From Nectonema munidae (Eukaryota; Nematomorpha; Nectonematoida; Nectonematidae), in assembly GCA_030549495.1 (NCBI GenBank), contig JAUIRK010000150.1, positions 248,001-312,000 of the forward strand: a stretch of 64,000 nucleotides of DNA, in the 5' to 3' direction. Within the stretch, counting starts at the first letter, position 1, and the number at the start of each line of letters is the position of its first letter. The notes under the pieces were generated by a model. That model was not told the DNA's origin. It did no database searches and saw nothing but the letters and a program-made list of their open reading frames with translations. Both the position numbers and the translations under genes were made by a program. This document shows, one piece after another, positions 10,121 to 20,665 of the stretch.

Positions 10121-11822
10121 GGAAAAAAAAGGCCTTTCCTACATCATACCACTTTGCAGCAAAAGATAATTACAGTGGCGTCACGCTGACATCGCTAAGC
10201 TGGCAATTTCAAAGTTGTTGCAAATCATATTGCAGTGGCATACTACTGCTACATCGCTCCTAAGTCATGCAAAACCTCCCTGCAGCAATAAACAGACTTT
10301 TTGCCCGCATGCAACATCAATACAAATCAGAGTTTTAAAAAATAAAACAAACAAATTTACATATAACATATCTTCATATATCTAAAAAAATTATTTCAAT
10401 TTTTCTTACACATCAAAATAAAAAAATTCCATTATATATCTTTTCAAATGTTATTTTATAAAATATTTATTAAAAAAATGAAATATATACATAATATCAA
10501 ACTTTTTACCTAATTAATTAAATAGGGTAAATTAGTATAACTTTATAATAAATTGCAACATATTTTTACCACTATAAAATTTTCAACTATATCTAAAAGA
10601 TGAAATAAAAATAAGTTAAAATAAAACTTTATTAATTTTGAAATTATTTTAACAAAGAATCTAAGAAAAAGGAATATGATTGTCGTTAATTTTTAAAAAA
10701 TTAATTTCATCAAACTCATTTCCTTCTATTTGAAGACTTTTAGACTTCATTATTAATGAAGAAACTTTTTTTAAATATGAAAGAACATCTTTTGTTGCAA
10801 AAAAATCTTCTTTGGTTCTTTTAAAAACTTTTCTTCACCTTCTCTTGAAGCAGCTAATCTTTTTCCACATTCAATTTGGTCGATTTCTTTTCTTATTTTT
10901 GTTTCTTCTTTTTTAAAAAATTCAAGAACTTCCCAAATATTTGGGTGCTCAACGGGTAATGAACTTCGTAAGCTTAAATATAAGAAAAAATGCATAACTT
11001 TTTTTACCCATTATGCCAACCCTCGAAGTGATTATTAGTTCTAACTTTTCTATCAAAAACATTCCATATATTTGGAGGAAAGCACTATAACGATGTTTTT
11101 TCAAAATACTTAAAAAAATCTTTCAAAAAAAATTTTTCTTGTCAAAACTTCTTCTATAAATAATATCAACCTAAACACATAAATTATTAATGCTCAATAA
11201 AAGTCCAAATAAAATTTTAACTTTTACTTGATTTGGAGGAAGAAACGCAAGAGACAAAATAAGTCTTACTGTAAATCAAAAAGTTTCATTCTTACAGTAT
11301 TTAGTTTTTGTTGTTTTAGCTGTAACAATTCATAAATTAATTAATTAAAAAATAAAATGAAAAAATCTTACTTTCTTTTTTTTTTATAATATGTGAAACC
11401 TCCAATTATTTGTACCATTTCACACAGAAAAATAAGATTAACAATAAAAAATAAAATGAAGTAAAATAAACAAAACAGAACCAAACAAATGAAGTAGTGA
11501 AAACAGGATTAAACAGGATTTGTATATACTTACTCATACACCGAAAAATTATAGCTAATCCCAAAATCTGCAACTTTTTCAATTTGTTATTATACTTTTT
11601 ACAATCCTTAGAAACTACCCTAATTGAATTCAGTTCTTCCTTGTTTCCTGCATTAGAAGTTCTAATGCATGTGTTAGTAGTGGTGTAGTAGTAGCTACTA
11701 ACTCGACACTGCAATATGATTTGCAACAACTGCAATTATCAGCTTAGCGATGTCAGCATAACGCTTCTCTAATTATCTTTTGCTGCAAAGTGGTATGATG
11801 AAGAAAAAAGCCTTTTTTTTCC
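10121..11822. mobile_element. MULE (Mutator-like) DNA transposon with long terminal inverted repeats, decayed
   Basis: About 1.7 kb bounded by inverted repeats of roughly 130 bp: left 10121-10250, right 11690-11822. Matching landmarks are GGAAAAAAAAGGC at the outer edge, CATCATACCACTTTGCAGCA, CTGACATCGCTAAGCTG and GTTGCAAATCATATTGCAGTG. The inside carries a Mutator-type transposase relic on the minus strand (about 10771-11100). Long inverted repeats are typical of Mutator elements. The expected 9-bp target duplication is not evident (flanks AAGGCATGT and GGTTACCTT). Confidence 0.7.
10771..11100 (-). pseudogene. MULE transposase C-terminal remnant
   Basis: The minus strand first reads PPNIWNVFDRKVRTNNHFEGWHNG and then, after one frame change, SLPVEHPNIWEVLEFFKKEE followed by an ECGKR stretch. 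The pattern RTNN-x-EGWH followed by HPNIW...FKKEE is the conserved C-terminal part of Mutator-like transposases in animals. The catalytic DDE region upstream is missing or unreadable, so the element is dead. Its place between long inverted repeats supports the family call. Confidence 0.65.
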
Positions 11823-13356
11823 GGTTACCTTTGTTTACTTGAATCTTTTGTTGTTTAACTTTTGTTAATAAAAGTTACGAAGGCGCTCATCAAAGTCTCT
11901 TTTGATTAATTAACTTACTTTAATTTTAAATAAATTAACATTTTAATTTTGATGTCATCCAAAATTTCATATAAAAAAACTTGAAACTTATAAGGAAATT
12001 TAGTTTCGTCAAATTTTTGTATTCGCAAATCTTACTATACAGTATTTGATTGTGATTTTTCAAAAAGCATCTCTAAACGTTCCCTACTCACTTGTTCATT
12101 AATTATTTTACATTCGATTCACTTATTCCATATACGAAATGAGGTGTTTTGTATTTCTCACTATTTTTCTTTTCTTCATAAATATTTAATGCGCTGGAAG
12201 GTATACAAGTTATGTCAAGATAAAAATTGCGTAGAGTAAAGGCAAGATTTTGCACCTTCTTTTAAAAATCAATACATTCTTGATTACAAACTCTGCTTGG
12301 ATGAAGTCATTTCCTTCGTTTGAATGCCATTTTTCACTTTTTCATAAATTATTCATCTAATACTTTCTTTCCTATTTTAGTTGGGGGTTAAAAGAAAAGA
12401 AAAAACAAATATTTTTTCAAAATACCTTTTATCTAAAAAAAAAAGAATTGCTTCACTTTTTTAAAAGGTTTTTTTTTAAACACTTACAATTGCAATGTGA
12501 CATCCGCGTGTCATAAAATTAAAAGCTTCTGCTTCAAGTTTCATAAACACATTGAACAAGAAAAGCAGACTATATTCGTTTTCAAAAACGCGACCTTCTC
12601 AAAGGCTTATAAATTTATTTTGATTTTTATTTCTGACTAACAAACTTTAGAACATATTCATTTTCAAGAACAAAATCTTGAGTTGCGTAAAGTATTTGTA
12701 TCGGTAAATCAGAAATTGTACTCGCAACTGGAAGTTCTCAGATCCCAAATGAAAGAGAAAATTTGTTTTTTCCAGCTTAGAGTCAGCATGAAATGTGACA
12801 CACTTGCCCTACAACTGAATGATGTGTTAACAAATACCATTAATTATTCATGGAGACGTATCGATGAGCACGTCATAATTGCTAGAATTATTAATTATTA
12901 TTATTAGTAGTAGTAATCAATGCCAGGTCACATGAGGTGAGAAAATTTCATAGTTGTAATGCCAAATCATTGATTCCTTCCATTTTGTTTGTCATATATT
13001 CATGCAAATCACATGATGGATGCCGCCTTCCTCACTCACAATCTCACTCTGCATCCTTGTTATCTCCTTTTGAACTTTCTCTCAAAGCGGTGCAACACTT
13101 TCATGTATTTTACATTTTGCAAAGAGTACGTTTAAACTTTTTTTATTTTTTATTTTTTTGTACTGATCAAAATGATAAAAAAAAAAAGAATTATTTGCTC
13201 ATCTTAAAAATTTAGGAATAAAATATAAAAAATTGACTACAAACACTTTGAGAATAATGGCGCAATGCTCTTTTTTCCCATTAAGCGCCAGAAAGTATAG
13301 GACTAATCGCGTGTTCTTTCTTTTTTAATGAAATTTAAAGCAGAGAAATGTGATTT
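11823..13356. other. AT-rich non-coding stretch
   Basis: No recognisable gene. Short open frames at 12683-12907 and 12937-13215 show no known domain, signal peptide or conserved motif, and I regard them as chance. No tRNA-like sequence seen. Confidence 0.4.
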
Positions 13357-13470
13357 GCACCAGTGCCTTTATCTAGTCAAAATCCCCGAAAACTAAAGTA
13401 GCAGTGACTTATATTTTCGGAGATTTTGGTAGAGATGATTTTAGTTTTCGGGGACTAAGAACCCCGGTGC
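13357..13470. mobile_element. Small inverted-repeat element (MITE-like)
   Basis: A 114-bp segment whose ends, GCACCAGTGCC... and ...CCCCGGTGC, are related inverted repeats. The exact inner inverted repeat CCCCGAAAACTAAA (13384-13397) pairs with TTTAGTTTTCGGGG (13440-13453). It could also be a degenerate fold-back of another transposon. No target duplication was recognised. Confidence 0.45.
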
Positions 13471-13559
13471 CATACGGGTCTTCAAAAATTTAAATACGCC
13501 GTTGTATATGCACTTAAACCAATGAAAATTTTCTCTAGTAGAATAATCAAACTATATAC

Positions 13560-14060
13560 CTGATGCAAAGCAGAATAATTGTATTAAAAGGCATTTTTGA
13601 ACGCACACGATTGAAGTTTTGGAAATTTGGCGTGTTTTGGGGTGTTTAGTCTGACCCATTAAACTTTGCACGTTCTTTGGTTGATGCATCTAAAAAATGC
13701 ATATCACTCTCATATTTGTTATTTTCATTTCAAGGGCACATATGACGATCATCTTCAAATAAAAGTGATCTTATAAATAGATGCATTCGTACCTCAACGG
13801 AATCACTCAGAGGACGATTGCTGAACTTCCATTTGTATAACGTACTTTCTATCGAGATTTCTTGCAATATTAGGATGTCTTTGTAGGCCAAAAGATTTAA
13901 TCATCTACAAAAAATTTTTTACTCTCGCCAAACCATAGAACTTGTGATGCTTTCTTTGACTTTTTGTCCTACTGACAAAAATTTTCAAAGCATGGCTTGC
14001 ATACACTTTGCGGAGGCCACATTTCATTATTAGCACACATTTTCATTTTAAAAATAAGCC
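13560..14060 (-). pseudogene. Possible decayed relative of the orphan zinc-finger family at 62.6-63.5 kb
   Basis: The minus strand reads WPPQSVCKPCFENF followed by KKASQVLWFGESKKF. This loosely follows the N-terminal module of the orphan family at the right end of the window (FAPHITCRTCVESL ... PFGIPMV). Several stops interrupt it. The likeness is short and weak; it may be coincidence. Confidence 0.25.
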
Positions 14061-15354
14061 AAGTTTGCTAAAAGTAACAAAAAGAGTTTATTTATTCAGA
14101 AGAAAGCCGTGGTAATAAATTTTTTTGCATACTTTTAAAAATGTGATTTAAAAAATAATATCTCAACAAATTCATATTTTTGTCCTATACACAAAAAATA
14201 GATGAAAAATCATCAACTATTTACTTACTACCTGAATAAAAAATATTTTCACAAATAATAATTCGAAAATAATATTTTAAATTTTATATGTGACTTTGTT
14301 TCTGTATTTTCGTTGTATTTAGACTTGATAAAGGTGTGAGACAACACCGAAATTAATTGTAATTTTAATAAAACATTTTCCGAATCGATCACGTTTTTCA
14401 AATTTAAGCAATAAAATAATAATTCATTCCAAACAATTCCAGTTGTCAGATAATATATGGTAGTTAGCGTCTAGACATTGTAAATTTGAACAAACAAAAA
14501 AGAATTGAGGTCATAAGAAAAAAATACTTATTGCAAAAACAGGTTTTAAAGTAAGTCGAGCAAAAACTTAAATTTATTGCTCTAACTTTCGAACAACTCT
14601 GAACATTATGCCAATTAATTTTTTAATTAATGTGTACTTTTAATAAAATTTATCAGTCTCCAAATATCCTTACAAGTTTGTGTGTGTTTTTGAGATTGCC
14701 TAGTTTTTGAAGTTTTCTTTTCACAAATTTAAAGATGTTTGCGTTTTCGTTTTGATTCTTTATCCATTATAATGATTAAAACAAATTAGGTTTATCATCC
14801 AAATTCGTCACAATAGTGAATACTAGAATGTCAAATCAATGGAACACATGTCAAAGTGTTAAAAGGCTCTGTGCAATTCATCTTCTAAAATCCAAATAAT
14901 ATTGAATAAGAGGTCTAAATTGCCCACAGTCTAAATTGTCGCTGAATCGGCAGTACTCTGCTATGTGTTTCCGGGCACATTTATTATCTACCGTTTGATT
15001 AATTATGTTTGATCTCTTGCTTTATCTACCTTGCTTTTTAATTACAAATATCAATTCTGCCTCAAGACAATTGGACCTTCAAAAAACTAACAATTATACG
15101 CTGGATTGTCTCTAAATGTTTCATCAATGCAATTCAAGCGTAGACACAGCGTGATAAAAAGAAATGGTAGAACATTTTTTCTTTCACTATACTAGTCCTA
15201 GTCTCTACTCTCATATTCTTAATTTTTCTTCATCTCCTGTGTCAGTTCAATTAAAACGTGATTGATAAAGTGAGTTATTGTATGAAACACATACAGAAGA
15301 GTGCGGGAGAAGTGTAAAGAATGCAGACTTAGGCTTGATCCAAAAGAACGGTGT
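14061..15354. other. Non-coding stretch
   Basis: No gene seen. Around 14323-14372 the sequence CTTGATAAAGGTGTGAGACA followed by CACCGAAAT and a TTTTAATAAAA stretch recalls a stem-and-CCGAAA motif often found near the ends of invertebrate retroelements, but nothing else of such an element is visible. Confidence 0.35.
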
Positions 15355-15866
15355 CTGGTCAAAAGGGCCGAAAACCAAAACGGCCGAAGCCAAAAGATCT
15401 AAAACAAAACGCCGTAAAACGAAAACTAGTAAAAAATTGATGAGTTTATTCAAAAGAAAAAAACTTATTTTCAAAATTTTAATCTATTCAATACACAAAT
15501 CAAAAGAGTGTATAATTATTTCTTGCTTATTGCGATTTGAAAATTGAACAGTTTAATTAGTATAGTGCTTGCAGAAAATTCAAAAACTGAAAAATATTCA
15601 TGAAGTCTGATGAAAATATAAAAAATTTTCCATCTATTGACAGAATCCTCTTAGACTCTTAATGTTTAAAAATACATATACAACAAGTAAAACAACAAAA
15701 TTAAAGTTTAAAAAGAATTATAAAAGTAAATAATAGTAATCGGAGTAGTATGAAAATTTCAAAAAAAAAAAATATAAAAAATAATTTATTAAATTTTAAT
15801 GTAAAAAACATATAAAACACCATTTTTGCTTTTTCGCCGTTTTGTCTTTCGGCACCTTTGACTAAG
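15355..15866. mobile_element. MITE-like element with GC-richer inverted ends
   Basis: About 510 bp. The left end TGGTCAAAAGGGCCGAAAAC plus CAAAACGGCCGAAGCCAAAA is matched in inverted orientation at the right end (TAGTCAAAGGTGCCGAAAGA then CAAAACGGCGAAAAAGC on the other strand, 15824-15866). The inside is plain AT-rich DNA. Short open frames across the ends are composed of the repeat itself and are not genes. Confidence 0.55.
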
Positions 15867-16096
15867 AACCAAAATAACGCTAAAGGAACACAGAAGGGCA
15901 ATATAAATTACTATTTATCTTAACTCATAGCAGATGTCAAGTTAAACGAAAGTGTTTTTAGGATGACTTATATTTTTTCGATATATTGAAGATGTCGATA
16001 AGATGAATTTCGTTGTATTGGGGTAAAATTCCCAGTAAACGTATTTTAAAAGAAAAGAAATGCTGGAAGTATACACATATATATATACATACATAT

Positions 16097-16274
16097 CATT
16101 TTTACTTCTAAATTATCTTTTTTTAGTTCGAAGTTGTCTTTTTTCAATTCTAATTTCTCTTTTTTCAATTTTATTTCGTATTTTAGAAAGAGTGTTTGGA
16201 ATTTAAAAAAGACAATTTATAATTGGAAAAAGAAAATTTAGAAGTAAAAAAAAGATAATTTAAAAGTAAAAATG
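16097..16274. repeat. AT-rich imperfect palindrome (hairpin)
   Basis: A roughly 178-bp fold-back. CATTTTTACTTCTAAATTAT at the left pairs with the complement of ATAATTTAAAAGTAAAAATG at the right, and inner segments (CTTTTTTCAATTCTAA and related) continue the stem with mismatches. No coding content. Confidence 0.6.
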
Positions 16275-16352
16275 GTATATATTAGATAGGAACATATTTT
16301 TACAATTCAAGAACATTTTTTCTCTGAAAAACTTTTTGCGTGTGTACAGCAT

Positions 16353-16632
16353 AGTTCTTTAGCGTTTGGGGTGCACACAGGGCACCTATGCGGCTGCAGT
16401 GGGCCCCGCTCTTCTCATTTTTCATTTTGATGATATATTGTATGATTTCGCTAAAAGCAAGGTTCGCAAAGAAAAGTTACTTTGATCGTCATTTTGTGCT
16501 AATGAAAAAGTAATAAAACAAATCACTTCTTTTTTTCAAAATCTTATTTCTCACTTTTAATCTTTTTTTCTACCCACACTGAGCCCTACGCAATCCATTT
16601 TGCATAGGGCCCCGCAAACACTAAGCCCGGCC
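16353..16632. mobile_element. Possible GC-ended MITE
   Basis: Left TAGCGTTTGGGGTGCAC and right (minus strand) TAGTGTTTGCGGGGCCC, with further related blocks ending in CCTATGC, suggest a diverged pair of inverted ends around 280 bp apart. They are GC-rich against an AT-rich surround. No target duplication found, hence the low confidence. Confidence 0.35.
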
Positions 16633-16769
16633 CTTAACAGACGGAAAAGAGCTTACTGATGATAACAAGAAAGAACTAATCTTAAAGATATGGTGCGAGT
16701 AAAATAATAGTAAAAAAGAACTACGTATAGTAATAAAATTGTCAAGAGGTTGAAAATAAGGTTTCCATC

Positions 16770-18427
16770 CAGGGGCGCACATCCTCAAAATTATTGGGGG
16801 GGGGGGGCGAAATTTTTTTGTTGCAATTTTCAAAATTAGTGGTCTGGAAATACCAAGGGAGACCAAATATTCAAGCAATCCTTTAAAATAGAGTGTATCA
16901 GCGCATACCTAAAGTCCTAAATTTATAAGACTACTTTATATTTTTTTTACAAAATTGGTGAATTTAAATACTATACTTCCAGGGAAAATATTTTAATTAA
17001 ATTTGCATATCGAATATAGTGCGCAGAAAAAATGCTCCCAATTAAAAAGTAGGAAAAAATGCCCCCAATTAAAAAGTAGAAAAAATGCCCCCAGTAAAAA
17101 TGCCGCAATTTAAAATCAGGAAAATATGCCCCAACACAAAAAATTTCAAAAAATTATTAATTAAAATTTTTAAAAAAGATATGTTAAATAAGGTTTTTTT
17201 GTAAAAAAAAGTTAACTTTTCATCTAAAACATTTAAAATTTAATTAAAGTAAACTAAAAAACTCAGCATACGACAATTTTTTAAATACAAATTTTTTTTT
17301 TATAAAACAGCAAATATTTTTGGACTTTGTGTGTATCAGAACAGTTTCTAAATATAATTTGTATTTTAACTGATTTTAAGAACACATTCCCACAAATCTG
17401 CACCTTTGCTATTATTTTCAAGAACTTTATAAAGAAAAAACCCTATAGATTAAGAAATTTTAGAAATTTAGCCTTTCAAAACGGTACCAAATAAAATATT
17501 TATATAATTTAAAAAATCCTGAAAATCAAAAATTAGGGGGCATTTTTTCCTACTTTTTAATTGGGGCATTTATTTCGGGGGCATTTTTACCTACAACCAT
17601 CAAATATACACCAGTTTAAAAAAATCCAAAAATGTTAGGGTGTGGAATAGGCTTTTCATTTGAAAAATGAAGTAGTCTACCAGGCACATTACAGGAATTT
17701 ATGAAAAGATATTTGATTCATAGAGATAACAAATAACTGATGGTGGATAGTTTTATATGAGTTAATGTAGTCTAAAGGCAAAGAGTCTACTAGACAGTAG
17801 ACACCCTGCGATGTTTATATGAAAAAATGTGATTAATTCAGGGGCAAGGGTATAAAATGAAGTTATAATTGTGCAAACAAAAATAAAACAAAATTAAGAT
17901 CGCATTATTTCATTTTACTCAGCATCATTCAAAAATAGTTTAAAAGCTAAATTGATGCAAGCTACAAAAAGTAAAATAACTGTTAACATTTTGCAATGAT
18001 TTGCCTTTTATAATAACTTAGAAAAAAAAGTCTATCAGAAAAATTTATAGAGCTTCAACAAAAAATAAAAAATTTTAGAGCATAACTTAAGTTAATTTCA
18101 AATTAATCATTTTATCTTTAATTTTTAGAATTGTCCATGAGACAAAATGTCTTATGAAAATAACGGGGCGAATTGTCCATGAAACAAAATGTCTTATGAA
18201 AATAATGGGGCGACTTGTCCATGGGACGAACTGTCTTATGAAAATAATGGGGCAAAATGTCCGAGGACCAAACTAACATAAATCAAAGTATACGAGAAAA
18301 GAAAACCATTGCGTTTTTTGAATATTTCTGTCAACAAATAAAATTCTGACAGCTGTCATAAATAGATCAAGTACATTTTTAACATTGGGGGAGGGGGGGG
18401 CGGTCGCCCCCTGGATGTGCGCTCCTG
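16770..18427 (+). mobile_element. Non-autonomous hAT transposon, copy 2
   Basis: A 1658-bp element with terminal inverted repeats CAGGGGCGCACATCC and GGATGTGCGCTCCTG, flanked by a perfect 8-bp target duplication TTTCCATC (16762-16769 and 18428-18435). CAGGG ends plus 8-bp duplication identify the hAT superfamily. There is no transposase ORF. Subterminal regions carry G/C runs, repeats of CCCCCAATTAAAAAGTAGG (17040-17110) and an array of about 48-bp units with GTCCATGAGACAAAATGTC (18133-18275). The same element, inverted and longer, sits at 31222-34456. Confidence 0.9.
18133..18275 (+). repeat. Tandem 48-bp subterminal repeats inside hAT copy 2
   Basis: Three and a partial unit of about 48 bp, each of the form GTCCATGAGACAAAATGTC followed by TTATGAAAATAATGGGGCGA. 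Subterminal repeats are often transposase-binding sites in hAT elements; that role is inference. Two units remain in the other copy (about 32500-32590, minus). Confidence 0.65.
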
Positions 18428-18994
18428 TTTCCATCATATCCTATTCTACTGATTATTATTTAAAACGTTTTAAAACTTATTTTTTATAAATAAATTTTTT
18501 ATTTTGAAAAGAGGTGATCTCAAACATTTAAACTAGTATACTCTCAACAATGGAGCTATACAGTAAGTTTTTGCTATGATTACACTAAACCAGTTATAAA
18601 TTATAAATACTATTAATTGATTTACTTTACTAATAGATAAAACTTATAAGTTAATTATTTTAACATTAAACATTAATAACTTGGATCCAACATTCATAGA
18701 AAAATGAAGTTCTAAAAAATTTTAGATTAGTAAATCAAAGTAAAAATAAAATGATTAGCGAACAATTCTAAAAAACTTTTGGATATAAATATTTGAATAA
18801 TGGAACAAAAATTAAAATTTTTTTTTTAAATAATCCACTTTTCAAGTTAAAATTAAAAAATTGGTTTATATAATTATTTTGTAATTTTATCTATAATTAT
18901 TATTGTCTATACGACAGTGTCAATTAAGTTACTTTATGAAAACATGAAAGCATAGTTTAATAACGTCAACTTATTAACGCCATCTAAATCCAAT

Positions 18995-19143
18995 ATAAGT
19001 AAAGGTATCGTGGGGTGTTTTCATCGAGAAGGCACAAATGCGCCGCTTGTATCCAACTATGAGAAAGTAGGCTTGATGCGGGATCGAACCCAAGACCTTG
19101 AGTTATCGAAACCCAGTACCTAACCAACCTTACTCACGCCCCC
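18995..19143 (-). mobile_element. tRNA-derived SINE, copy A
   Basis: Read on the minus strand from 19143: GGGGGCGTGAGTAAGGTTGG (A-box-like) followed by an anticodon-arm-like stretch and a perfect B box GGTTCGATCC (complement of 19081-19090). A unique tail with AAGCGGCGCATTTGTGCCTT and CGATGAAAACACC follows. The tail is shared with a second copy at 32993-33134 (AAGCGGTACATCAGTGCCTT then CAATGAAAATACA), which shows a dispersed SINE rather than a real tRNA gene. The head cannot fold as a normal acceptor-bearing tRNA here. RNA polymerase III transcription is inferred from the family type. Confidence 0.7.
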
Positions 19144-19489
19144 TTATTACAATAATTTTATGAAATTAATTTAATTTACTCATCAAATAGTGTTATTACT
19201 ACTTGTGCTTTTTTCTTGGCTTTTTCAATCTTCAAATAATATTATTAATAGTTATTTTTTCAGTCTAGGATATTAATTCGCGTGAGGCATTGTAGAAAGA
19301 GCTTAGTATGTTCGCAACAATATCTACGGAAGAAGTTCCTTGAGGCAAAAAGACCGTGCGACAAATATCTTTATGGCAAAAAGGATAAAAATATGAAATC
19401 TTTTTTTTTTTAATTTTCTGAAGATGAGCAGTAATATATGAAAATTTATCTTTAGAATAATATATAGTATATATAATATTTTATTTGTT
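19144..19489. other. Non-coding stretch
   Basis: AT-rich, no gene or bounded repeat seen. Confidence 0.4.
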
Positions 19490-20665
19490 TATAAAACATA
19501 ACATAACATAATTTATTAAGCGAATAGAAAGGCAAATTTTCCTGTAATGATCGCATCAATTTAAGGAAAAGGATAACTAAACTGATCGAGAATTGTATAA
19601 GTGACAATTATGGAAAAAAGATTATTATAAGAAAACTAGGATATTCCAAGTTACTAAGCTTGGAAGGAGTATGCATCTTATCTTTCCAGAAGTGGTCAAG
19701 ACGTTGCTTGAAGATGTTTAAAGTAGGAGAGTTCACTACATACGCGGGAAGGCTGTTCCAGTCGTTGATAATTCTGTTAGAAAAGAAGTTTTTGCGGAAG
19801 TGCTTTTTGTGTCGGCTTTTTATAAATTTGTACTGATGAGTTCTTTGAAATCTTGAAGAAAATGGGGGTAGGATATCACGATTAACATGAATGTTTTTAT
19901 TTATGATGTTAAATACTGTTATCATGTCGTTTCTTTTATATCTGTATGACAGAAGTGGTAAGGACAGAGTCTGCAATCGTTCTTTATAGTGCAGTTCTTT
20001 GAGGCCTTTCATTCTTTTGGTTATATGTTGCTGTACTTTCTCCAAAGATTTCATATTTTTTATGCAGGTAGGTTGCGCTATAACATTACCGTACTCAAGG
20101 ATGGGTCGTATCAAAGCTTTATATATAGGTTTAGCTATCTCGGGTTCAAAGGAAGATGAATATCGAAGAACTAAATGGAATATAGAGTAAGCTTTCGAGA
20201 TGATTTTTGAAAATTGAGGCTTAAATTTGAGAGCATCATCAATAATAATTCCTAAATCGTTCATTTGTGCGGTACGCTTAATATTATAACCAGCTATGTA
20301 GTAAGTGACGCTATTATTTAAACCAATTTGTAAATGATAACATTTAGAAAAGTTTAAATCCATACCCCAAGTGTGACACCATTGGTATAAAGTAAAAAGG
20401 TCGGCTTGAAGTTGTAGTTTGGATTTGTTAGTTGATTCAGAGTACATTTTAAGATCACCAGCAAATAATTTTGAGCGAGAACGAACTTGGGTATGCAGAT
20501 GATTTATGTGAATGTTGAAAAGTAGTGGTCCTATCACACTACCTTGGATAACACCACTAGTCACTCTACTTGAATTTGATGTATGGCCAAATTCACGGTG
20601 ACAAACTGGGTTCTATCGGTCAAGAAGTTATCAATCCAATTAATAATAACATAACCGACCCTCTT
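19490..20665 (-). mobile_element. CR1-like LINE, 5'-truncated copy
   Basis: Contains the second half of a LINE polymerase ORF on the minus strand and ends at 19490-19515 in short tandem repeats of ATGTT (minus strand), the same 3' signature as in the LINE at 27.5 kb and the fragment at 39.9 kb. The 5' limit near 20665 falls inside the reverse transcriptase, as usual for truncated LINE insertions. Confidence 0.75.
19608..20650 (-). pseudogene. Reverse transcriptase C-terminal half of CR1-like LINE
   Basis: The open piece 19608-20564 reads SGVIQGSVIGPLLFNIHIN, then FAGDLKMYSE, WGMDLNFSKCYHLQIG, LGIIIDD, YKALIRPILEYGNVI and NDWNSLPAYVVNSPTLNIF. This is the palm-to-connection part of a CR1/L2-like reverse transcriptase. 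The catalytic motif that should read (Y/F)ADD is FAGD, so the first aspartate is lost. A further piece upstream (INWIDNFLTDRTQFVTVN) lies in another frame, with one frame change near 20570. It resembles the RT at 27545-28645 closely enough to be the same clade but not the same subfamily. Confidence 0.8.

Noticed and set aside
15278-15547. A basic 89-residue protein (KTKTAEAKRSKTKRRKTKTS)
   Set aside because: The basic stretch is the GGCCGAAAACCAAAAC-type end of a MITE read as protein.
19076-19143. A tRNA gene on the minus strand
   Set aside because: Box A- and B-like motifs are present, but the arms do not pair as a proper tRNA and the same head plus unique tail recurs at 33 kb, so it is a SINE.
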